From contig JBBROA010000159.1 in assembly GCA_038229875.1 (NCBI GenBank), positions 1 through 7,778 of the forward strand: a stretch of 7,778 nt of DNA, in the 5' to 3' direction. Position numbers and translations under genes: made by a program. This DNA is from JALYUA01 sp038229875. GTDB taxonomy: Bacteria > Acidobacteriota > Thermoanaerobaculia > UBA5066 > Gp7-AA6. Shown here in pieces: positions 1-6,091 of this stretch (positions are counted from its first letter, which is position 1; each line of letters opens with the position of its first letter). The notes beneath the pieces are model-generated. The model saw nothing but the letters and a program-made list of their open reading frames with translations. It was not told the origin of the DNA and ran no database searches.

Positions 1-359
1 ACCGCCGGAAACACCTCGGGGGCGACGGTTGTCTTGCGGAGCAGCGGCCCGTTTGCGCGGAACGTCTCGGCCGCGTCGAGAAGTGACGCGGACACGAACG
101 CCCAGACGAGGACGCCGCCGAAGAGGAAGAGCGCGTACGGACGAACGTCGGCCCGCGGCGTGAACACGAACCGGAAGACGGTCGCGTACACGAGCAGGAG
201 CAGCAGCGGGTTGACGAGCGACCAGACGAACCCGAGCGCGGTCCCCCGGTACCGGGCCGACAGCTCCCGCCGCGTCAATGCGACGACGAGGGGCCGCTGC
301 CGGAAGGTCCGCAGCAGCGGGGAGAGAAAGCGCGGGCGTCCGTCAGACGACTTCGACAC
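1..359 (-). CDS. ABC-2 type polysaccharide/O-antigen export permease, N-terminal part (cut by left edge)
   Basis: This is the membrane subunit of an ABC exporter of the Wzm/KpsM/TagG kind, which moves a finished lipid-linked or capsular polysaccharide across the inner membrane with a separate ATPase (Wzt/KpsT/TagH). The 119 visible residues carry the family signature: an amphipathic segment with L28-T-R-R-E32, then R36-YRGTALGFVWSLVNPLL running into the first membrane helix (about 44-66), then YALFLFGGVLVWAFVSASL (75-93, second helix) and the following ANGPLLRKT segment. The frame opens after an in-frame TAG at 378-380. The only common start before the conserved region is GTG at 357-359, with no clear Shine-Dalgarno sequence. 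Family members are usually about 260-275 residues, so under half is present and the ATPase may lie beyond the left edge. The plus-strand reading frame over the same bases is a shadow. Family assignment is strong; the exported polymer is unknown. Confidence 0.85.
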   Translation of the reverse strand, partial: MSKSSDGRPRFLSPLLRTFRQRPLVVALTRRELSARYRGTALGFVWSLVNPLLLLLVYATVFRFVFTPRADVRPYALFLFGGVLVWAFVSASLLDAAETFRANGPLLRKTTVAPEVFPA

Positions 360-384
360 GAGATCGATGCGCGGAATCTATCCG

Positions 385-390
385 ATTTTA
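385..390 (-). promoter_or_regulatory. Possible -10 element for the export permease
   Basis: The 108-base gap between the acyltransferase stop and the permease GTG holds a local AT-rich patch. On the minus strand it reads TAAAAT, five of six matches to the sigma-70 -10 consensus, and would place a transcript start about 19 bases before the GTG. No convincing -35 lies at 16-18 bases. Six-base inverted arms CGACTC/GAGTCG around a 2-base centre (397-410) sit where the promoter spacer would be. The permease may instead be transcribed only from upstream with the acyltransferase. This is a weak call. Confidence 0.2.
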
Positions 391-467
391 GCCAACCGAC
401 TCTGGAGTCGCATCGAAGCCAGCCGGGTCAGCCTCCCGAAGCTCTCCCGAAGAGGCGGCGTTGCGAT

Positions 468-1745
468 CTATCGGGGACTCGCCGTCAGCCGGTCGCGCAG
501 GCGAAGAATCGGCCGCTCGTACAGGCGATAGAAGAAGTACGACGCCAGCAGCGTCAGGGAAAAGGCGGCGACGCAGTACCCCGCCGCAAGACCCGGATTC
601 TCCTTTTGCGCGCCGCGTTGGCTCAGCGAACCGAAGATGGAGGAGTGGATCAGATAGGCCGCATAGCTCGTCACGCTCAGGAATTCGATGGAGCGCACCC
701 ACCAGCTCCGAGGGCGTTCGCGGTTCAGGGACCGGCTCGATTCCAGGGAGACGACGAGCAGACTGATGAAGACTGGAACCACCAGGAGGAATCCAGTGCG
801 AACGTACACGGATTGATCGACACGAAACTGCCGGTACAGGACGAAGAGCTGATAGCCGACGGTGAATCCGATCCCGGCGAGCGCCAGCGGGAACAGAAGC
901 CTTCGCCGGCTTGCAAGGAACTCGTAACCCCGCGGATAGTGCACGGATAAAACCGCCAGAACGACTCCGAGAGTGAGGCTGTCCATCCGCAACGGCGGCT
1001 GATGCGCGACACCGAAGGCGAAAGGCGGATTCATGGCCCGGACCACGAACCATCGTGCCGTCAGGCTCGCGCCGATGACGACAAAGCAGGTCACCAGCAC
1101 GCGCCTGGCTCTCCGATGGGGTTGGCTCCCGGCCGCTACGAGCAGAAGCAGGAGCGGAACGAAGAGGTAGAACCATTCCTCGATGGCGAGGCTCCACGAG
1201 ACCGGGAAAAATCCCATGGATCTGCGCTGGAAGGTCTGGACGAAAAAAAGATTCTGCCAGGTAAACGGACTGCCAGTCGCAAGGAGGAACAGGACCACCA
1301 GGAAATAAGGAGGAAGAGTCCGGAACCAGCGGCGGAGGTAGAAGCGCCGGAGGGACGGCCACGACGCATCGGCGAGCACCTCTTTCAAAATGATCTTGCC
1401 GATCAGGAATCCGCTCAGCACGAAGAAGAGCTCCACCCCCAGAAAGCCGGTGATGTAGAAGAGCTCCCGAAGCTGCAGGTAAGACCAGTGAAAAAAGAAG
1501 ATCAGCGCATGGGACACCAGGACGAGGAGGATCGCGGCGCTTCGAACCACGTCAAGGCCGAGATTCCGTAATCCGCGCGGAGGGGACTCCGCGCGTTCCG
1601 AGAGCGGATGGTCATTCGATTCGCGATCGGGAGCGGACGGAGCACTCTGTCTGAGGTTCGTTATCGAAGAAGGATAAACGATTCTCTCGTGGTCTCTGAC
1701 TTCTCGGGGCTGGGACAGGCGCTCCTCCGATATCCTCGCCGCCAT
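468..1745 (-). CDS. Acyltransferase 3 family integral membrane O-acyltransferase
   Basis: This is a multi-pass inner-membrane protein of the acyltransferase-3 family (OafA/NodX/ExoZ type). Members transfer acetyl or other acyl groups onto sugars of O-antigens, capsules, exopolysaccharides or other envelope glycans. Characteristic motifs appear in order: L64-D-VVRSAAI with H79 (the conserved Asp/Arg/His of the first helix), GVELFFVLSGFLI (103-115), RRFYLRRWFRTLPPY (133-147), WSLAIEEWFYL (184-194), LRMDSLTLG (252-260), SYAAYLIHSSI (360-370) and a final YERP (409-412). About ten hydrophobic helices are visible, and 425 residues is normal to slightly long. The ATG at 1743-1745 is the only ATG/GTG/TTG before the conserved core, and has GAGGA five bases upstream. 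It leaves a hydrophilic 57-residue N-terminal extension of unknown use. The polysaccharide permease lies downstream on the same strand, suggesting a role in glycan decoration before or around export. Acyl donor and glycan acceptor are not predictable. Confidence 0.9.
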   Translation of the reverse strand: MAARISEERLSQPREVRDHERIVYPSSITNLRQSAPSAPDRESNDHPLSERAESPPRGLRNLGLDVVRSAAILLVLVSHALIFFFHWSYLQLRELFYITGFLGVELFFVLSGFLIGKIILKEVLADASWPSLRRFYLRRWFRTLPPYFLVVLFLLATGSPFTWQNLFFVQTFQRRSMGFFPVSWSLAIEEWFYLFVPLLLLLVAAGSQPHRRARRVLVTCFVVIGASLTARWFVVRAMNPPFAFGVAHQPPLRMDSLTLGVVLAVLSVHYPRGYEFLASRRRLLFPLALAGIGFTVGYQLFVLYRQFRVDQSVYVRTGFLLVVPVFISLLVVSLESSRSLNRERPRSWWVRSIEFLSVTSYAAYLIHSSIFGSLSQRGAQKENPGLAAGYCVAAFSLTLLASYFFYRLYERPILRLRDRLTASPR

Positions 1746-2451
1746 GCCTGTCCTCGCCGTCCCGGTCGAGTCGCCCGCGCCGGCGGCGCCCGCCCTCGCC
1801 TGCCGCGGCGTTCGAAAAGTCTACGGAGGCGCAGAGCCCGTCGTCGCTCTCGCCGGTGTCGATCTCGACGTGCCGTCGGGCGAATTTCTGGGGGTGCTCG
1901 GACCCTCCGGCGGCGGGAAGTCGACGCTTCTGCACCTTCTGGGAGGGATCGACCGGGCGACCGAAGGGACGGTCTCGGTGGGAGGGCGTGAGATCGGGGC
2001 GCTCTCGGAGGGCGAGCTCACGCTCTTCCGGCGCCGCGACGTCGGCATGGTGTTCCAGTTCTTCAACCTGCTGCCGCACCTGACAATCCGGGAAAACGTG
2101 GAGCTGCCGCGCCTGCTCGACGGGCGGAGCGACGCCTCGGCCCGCGCCGCCGACCTGCTCGCGCGCGTCGGGCTCGCGCACCGGGCCGGCGCTCACCCGT
2201 ACGAGCTCTCCGGGGGCGAGATGCAGCGCGTCGCGATCGCGCGGGCGCTCGTGACCGGCGCGCGGCTCCTCCTTGCCGACGAGCCGACCGGAAATCTCGA
2301 TTCGAAAAATGGCGAGCAGGTGCTCTCTCTTCTGGACGAGATCCGACACGAGCGCGGCGTGACGCTCGTCCTCGCCACCCACTCCCACGCCGCCGCCGCG
2401 CGGGCCGACCGCCGCGTCGAGATCCGCGACGGCCGGCTCATGGCCGGCTGA
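1744..2451 (+). CDS. ABC transporter ATPase, LolD/MacB/YbbA (AttE-like) type
   Basis: This is the cytoplasmic ATP-hydrolysing subunit that drives the FtsX-type permease encoded next to it. All nucleotide-binding motifs are intact in the 235 residues: Walker A GPSGGGKST (53-61), Q-loop Q105 in VFQFFNLLPHLT, signature LSGGEMQR (155-162), Walker B LLLADEP with catalytic E180, D-loop NLDS (184-187) and H-loop H213. The FFNLLPHLT stretch and LADEPTGNLDS are typical of the LolD/MacB/YbbA/FtsE branch, which pairs with FtsX-fold permeases. The conserved domain starts near residue 18 after a Pro/Ala-rich lead. ATG 1744 is the only good start in frame, yet no purine-rich Shine-Dalgarno sequence precedes it. 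Its ATG shares bases with the divergent acyltransferase ATG. The permease begins five bases after the stop, so an operon is very likely. Subfamily assignment is strong, substrate unknown. Confidence 0.93.
   Translation: MPVLAVPVESPAPAAPALACRGVRKVYGGAEPVVALAGVDLDVPSGEFLGVLGPSGGGKSTLLHLLGGIDRATEGTVSVGGREIGALSEGELTLFRRRDVGMVFQFFNLLPHLTIRENVELPRLLDGRSDASARAADLLARVGLAHRAGAHPYELSGGEMQRVAIARALVTGARLLLADEPTGNLDSKNGEQVLSLLDEIRHERGVTLVLATHSHAAAARADRRVEIRDGRLMAG
1751..1755 (-). promoter_or_regulatory. Ribosome binding site of the acyltransferase
   Basis: The minus strand reads GAGGA, then five bases (caggc), then the ATG at 1745-1743. This supports the most upstream start for the acyltransferase even though that start overlaps the ATPase start on the other strand. 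The site lies inside ATPase codons 3-4. Confidence 0.5.
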
Positions 2452-2456
2452 GGCGC

Positions 2457-5021
2457 ATGACCGCGCTCCGCCTGGTTGTTCGCGCGCTGGTGACCGGTCC
2501 CGCGAGGCGGCATCCGCTGCGCCTGGTGCTCCCGGTCGCCGGAGTCGCGATCGGCGTGGCGGCGATCGCCGCGATCCACCACGCGAACCGCAGCGTCACG
2601 GAATCGTTCCGCCAGGCCGCCGCGTCCGTGGCGGGGCGGAGCGACTTCACGGTCACCGGCCCGGTCGGGGTCCCGCTCGAAGCGATGCGCGCGTTCTCGT
2701 TCCTGTGGGACGTCGGGTCCTTTGCCCCGGCCGTGACCGGCATCGCCGTTCTGCAGGACGGCAGCGGCGAGGCAGCCGATCTTCTCGGCGTCGACCTCGC
2801 CGGCGACGGCGCGGTCCGCTCGTGGGAGCTCGTCGCTCCCGCCGACAGATCTTCGCTTCTTCGGCTCGCGGGGGGCGACAACGTCTTTCTGTCGGAGGGG
2901 TTCGCCAGGCGTCACGGCCTCCGGCCGGGCTCGCCGATGCGCGTCGTGGCGGGGGGGGTCCTCCACACGCTCCACGTCGGGGGCCTGCTCCGGTTCTCCG
3001 GCGTGGCGCGCGCCGCCGGCGAGGACCTCGTCGTCACCGATCTTCTGACCGCGCAGCGCATCCTCGGAAAGATCGGACGCGCCGACCGCGTCGACGTCGT
3101 GCTTCGCCCGGGAGTCGACCGCGCGAAGGTCCGGCGCGCGCTCGCGTCGCGGATGCCCGCCGGGCTGCGGATCGAGGCGCCCGACCGCTCCGCGGCGTCC
3201 GCCGACCGTATGGTGCGCGCCTTCCGTTTCAATCTGAACGCGCTCGGGTCCCTGACCCTTCTCGTCGGCGTGTTCCTGATCGCGAACGCGGTCTCGATCT
3301 CGGTGCTGCGGCGCCGGCCCGAGATCGCGACGCTGAAAGCCGTCGGGGCCTCGCGGGGACTCATCTTCGCCGTGTTTCTGATCGAGGGCGCTGCGATCGG
3401 GGTCGCGGGCACGCTCCTCGGAGAGGCCGGCGGCGTCTTTCTGGCGCGCGCCGCGCTGCGCGCGATCGGCGGAACCATCGCCAACATCTACCTTCCGACC
3501 GCCAGGATCGCCGGTGGCAGCTTTGCCTCCCCGGCCCTCCTCGCCGGGGTCGTGGGACTCGGCGCCGCGCTCCTCGCGACCGTCATTCCGGCCGCCGAAG
3601 CCACCCGGGTGCCGCCCTCGCCCGCGATGCGCGCCGGTTCGGTGGAAGCGGTGCGGCGGGCGCGCCTGGTGCCGCGCGCTCTGGCTTCGGTGGCGGCGCT
3701 CGGTCTCGCGGCCGCGGCCTCGTTCCTCCCGCCGTTCGACGGGTTTCCGTTCTTCGGATTCGCCGCGGTGGGATTGATCGTGGCGGCGCTCTCGCTCGGC
3801 GCTCCGCTGTTCGTTCTCGTGGCGGCGCGGGCGGCGGGACGCCTCCTGAGGGCGCCGCTCGGGGCCCCGGGCCCCCTCGGCGCGGGTTTCTTCGGCGGGG
3901 CGCTCGCCCGCAATGGCATCGCCGTCACCGCGCTCGCGATGGCGCTCGGGATGACGCTCGCGATGATCGTGACCGTCGCGTCGATCCGCGAGACGGTGCG
4001 CGTCTGGGTCGAGACCACGCTGAGATCGGACCTGTGGGTCAAAGCGGCCGCGGGAAAGAGCTCGGGAATCGTCGGGGATCTCCCCGAGGACGTCCTGGCG
4101 TTTCTCGCCGCGGTACCCGGCGTGGCGGCCGTTGATCCATTTCGCGCGCGCGACGCGGCGTTCGACGGCCGGCCGTACACGCTCGGCTCGGGCGATTTCC
4201 GGGTGGTCGCGCGCATCGGCGGGCTGCCCTTCTTAAACGGCGCTGACCCCCGCCAGACGGCCGAACGCGCCCGCCGGGAGGGCGCCGCCCTCATCTCCGA
4301 GCCCTTTGCGCGCCGATTCGGAGTCTCTCCGGGCAAGCGGGTCACGATCGACACGCCGCGCGGGCCGCGTTCCTTTGCGGTCGCAGGCGTCTATCGCGAC
4401 TACTCGAACGATCGCGGCACCGTGATGCTCGACCGCGAGCTCTATCTCCAGGTCTTCGGAGACCGCCGCGTGTCGAGCGTGGCGGTCCTGGCGGCCCCCG
4501 GTGTCGACCCGGCGGCGCTGCGCCGGGCGATCGCCACGGCGGCGCGCGGGCGCTACGCTCTCTCGATCTCCACGAACCGGGAGCTCCGGCGGGAAGTCCT
4601 CCGGATCTTCGACCGCACGTTCGCTGTGACCCGCGGTCTCGAGGCGATCGCGGTCGCGGTCGCGATCCTCGGGATCGCCAACGCGCTTCTCGCCTCCGCG
4701 GTCGAGAGACGGCGCACGTTCGGGTTGCTTCGCGCCATCGGCGCCTCGCGAGAGCAGATCCGCGGCGCCGTCCTGGTCGAAGCCGCCCTGACCGGGATCG
4801 TTGCGACAGGCGCCGCGGTCGCGGCCGCCGCCGCATTCGCGTACCTTCTCCTCGCCGTGATCAACCCGCAATCCTTCGGGTGGACCGTCTCGCTCGACGT
4901 TCCGCTGACGACCCTGGCGGGCGCCGCCGCCCTCGTGCTCGGCGCCTCGATCCTCGCGGGCGTTTTCCCGGGCCGGCTGGCGGCCGCGGTCGATCCCGCC
5001 GCGGCGCTGGCGGAAGAATGA
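2457..5021 (+). CDS. ABC transporter permease with two FtsX domains (fused AttF-AttG-like / YbbP-like)
   Basis: This is the 854-residue inner-membrane subunit of the ABC system. Its layout is a duplicated FtsX unit: helix 1 (about 22-42), periplasmic domain (43-257), helices 2-4 (264-284, 303-328, 360-380), two linking helices (about 408-424, 433-456), helix 7 (488-509), a second periplasmic domain (515-720), and helices 8-10 (726-748, 770-797, 815-842). Each half has the cytoplasmic motif that contacts the ATPase: EIATLKAVGAS (289-299) and RTFGLLRAIGAS (753-764). This ten-helix, two-ectodomain plan matches YbbP. LolC/LolE or AttF/AttG put the halves in separate proteins. FtsX-fold permeases generally act mechanically on periplasmic partners or extract hydrophobic molecules from the membrane, rather than forming a solute channel. 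The start lies five bases after the ATPase stop with GAGG overlapping that stop, and the stop overlaps the lipocalin start (ATGA). The cargo is unknown. Confidence 0.92.
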   Translation: MTALRLVVRALVTGPARRHPLRLVLPVAGVAIGVAAIAAIHHANRSVTESFRQAAASVAGRSDFTVTGPVGVPLEAMRAFSFLWDVGSFAPAVTGIAVLQDGSGEAADLLGVDLAGDGAVRSWELVAPADRSSLLRLAGGDNVFLSEGFARRHGLRPGSPMRVVAGGVLHTLHVGGLLRFSGVARAAGEDLVVTDLLTAQRILGKIGRADRVDVVLRPGVDRAKVRRALASRMPAGLRIEAPDRSAASADRMVRAFRFNLNALGSLTLLVGVFLIANAVSISVLRRRPEIATLKAVGASRGLIFAVFLIEGAAIGVAGTLLGEAGGVFLARAALRAIGGTIANIYLPTARIAGGSFASPALLAGVVGLGAALLATVIPAAEATRVPPSPAMRAGSVEAVRRARLVPRALASVAALGLAAAASFLPPFDGFPFFGFAAVGLIVAALSLGAPLFVLVAARAAGRLLRAPLGAPGPLGAGFFGGALARNGIAVTALAMALGMTLAMIVTVASIRETVRVWVETTLRSDLWVKAAAGKSSGIVGDLPEDVLAFLAAVPGVAAVDPFRARDAAFDGRPYTLGSGDFRVVARIGGLPFLNGADPRQTAERARREGAALISEPFARRFGVSPGKRVTIDTPRGPRSFAVAGVYRDYSNDRGTVMLDRELYLQVFGDRRVSSVAVLAAPGVDPAALRRAIATAARGRYALSISTNRELRREVLRIFDRTFAVTRGLEAIAVAVAILGIANALLASAVERRRTFGLLRAIGASREQIRGAVLVEAALTGIVATGAAVAAAAAFAYLLLAVINPQSFGWTVSLDVPLTTLAGAAALVLGASILAGVFPGRLAAAVDPAAALAEE

Positions 5022-6070
5022 AGCGGAGCACCGCGGGCGCGGGACTCCTCCCGGCGCTCCTTTTCGCGTCCGTCCTGAGCGGCGCCCCGACCGCCGCCGC
5101 ACCGCCTCTCGCGTTTCCGGCCGATCATGGCTCGCATCCCTCCGCAGCGATCGAGTGGTGGTACTACACGGGCAACCTCTCCGATGCCGCGGGCCGCCCG
5201 TTCGGTTTCCAGCTCACGTTCTTCCGTGTGGGCGATTTCGCGCTCGCGCACGCCGCGTGGACCGACGGATCGCGGCGCACGTTTGAGTTTCAGGAGAAGG
5301 CGCATCTCGTCCTGCCCGGCATCGCCGAGTTTGCGGAAGGCCGCCTCGAGGTCATGAACGAAGACTGGTCCGCGAGCGCAAAGGGTAGCGTGCACCGGCT
5401 GCGCCTGCGCTGGGAAAACCGCGCGGTCGATCTCGTGCTGACGGCCGCGAAGCCGCCGGTCCTCCAGGGGGAAAAGGGGCTCTCGCGCAAGGGGCCCGGA
5501 GAGAACGAGTACTCCCACTACGTCTCGATCCCGCGGCTGGCCGCGGCGGGCACGCTCGTCGAGGAGGGGCGGCGCTCTCCGCTGACCGGGACGGCCTGGT
5601 TCGACCACGAGTGGGGGCCCGGAGCGCTTCCCGCCGGCGCGGCGGGGTGGGACTGGTTCGCGCTTCAGTTCGACGACGGGAGCGAGCTGATGCTCTACCG
5701 CATCCGGACGAAGGACGGGGCCGCGACGCCCTTTTCGTCCGGTGTGTTCGTGCCGCCCGCGGGAGACCCCGTGCCGTTGCGGTCAAACGACGTGCGTTTC
5801 CGCGCGACCGGCCAGTGGCGCTCTCCGCGCTCCGGCGGCGTTTACCCGGCGGGCTGGGAAATCGCGCTCCCGCGCCTCTCGCTCTCCGTGCGGGTGGATC
5901 CGCTGGTCGCCGATCAGGAGCTCGTGACCGGCCGCTCGACCGGGGTCACCTACTGGGAGGGGGCCTGCCGGGTGTCCGGCCAGCGCGGCGGTAAAACCCT
6001 CACAGGAAGGGGGTACGCCGAGCTGACCGGGTACTCGGGCCGGGACGTCCCCGGCTTCAACAGCCGTTAG
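5018..6070 (+). CDS. Secreted AttH/CrtC-like lipocalin-fold protein
   Basis: This is a 350-residue exported protein of the AttH/hydroxyneurosporene-synthase (CrtC N-terminal, formerly DUF2006) family, a calycin/lipocalin-related double barrel expected to bind a lipid or isoprenoid. A Sec signal peptide is visible (K2-R3, hydrophobic 10-20, probable cleavage after TAAA at 25-28). There is no lipobox cysteine, so it should be soluble in the periplasm or secreted. Family motifs are EWWYYTG (46-52), FGFQLTFFR (62-70), H78 in AHAAWTD, YSHYVSIPRL (165-174), AWFDHEWGPG (193-202), GWDWFALQFDDG (210-221), YWEGA (312-316) and GYAELTGY (332-339). The reading frame extends upstream to 4880, but ATG 5018 is preferred because it starts the signal peptide and sits in an ATGA overlap with the permease stop, preceded by GGAAGA. 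The stop is followed by a second in-frame TAG at 6074. Close linkage suggests it accepts or presents the transported compound. Enzymatic activity is not established. Confidence 0.9.
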   Translation: MKRSTAGAGLLPALLFASVLSGAPTAAAPPLAFPADHGSHPSAAIEWWYYTGNLSDAAGRPFGFQLTFFRVGDFALAHAAWTDGSRRTFEFQEKAHLVLPGIAEFAEGRLEVMNEDWSASAKGSVHRLRLRWENRAVDLVLTAAKPPVLQGEKGLSRKGPGENEYSHYVSIPRLAAAGTLVEEGRRSPLTGTAWFDHEWGPGALPAGAAGWDWFALQFDDGSELMLYRIRTKDGAATPFSSGVFVPPAGDPVPLRSNDVRFRATGQWRSPRSGGVYPAGWEIALPRLSLSVRVDPLVADQELVTGRSTGVTYWEGACRVSGQRGGKTLTGRGYAELTGYSGRDVPGFNSR

Positions 6071-6091
6071 CGTTAGTCCGAAACATCGAAG

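Noticed and set aside
34..531. 165-codon plus-strand frame at the left end.
   Set aside because: It is Arg/Ser-rich and antisense to the recognisable ABC-2 permease and the end of the acyltransferase.
1243..1249. Seven-base A/T homopolymer in the acyltransferase as a phase-variation tract.
   Set aside because: Seven bases encoding Leu-Phe-Phe is short for a slippage switch, and the frame is intact.
388..1362. Long minus-strand frame of 324 codons overlapping the acyltransferase.
   Set aside because: It is a frame shadow: Pro/Arg/Ser-rich with no recognisable motif, lying over a gene with full family motifs.
1612..2388. Minus-strand frame of 258 codons antisense to the ABC ATPase.
   Set aside because: It is an Arg/Glu-rich antisense product typical of high-GC coding DNA, and the opposite strand has every ABC motif.
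3858..3880. GC-only stretch around GGGGCCCCGGGCCCC that could form a strong hairpin.
   Set aside because: It lies mid-gene in the Gly/Pro/Ala linker between permease halves and is explained by GC-rich codons.
2705..4135. 476-codon plus-strand frame inside the permease gene.
   Set aside because: It is an Arg-rich out-of-frame reading of the permease. The in-frame product has membrane helices and FtsX motifs.
6065..6076. Tandem CGTTAG CGTTAG at the lipocalin stop.
   Set aside because: Two 6-base copies are too few to call a repeat. The useful content is a second in-frame TAG as a back-up stop.
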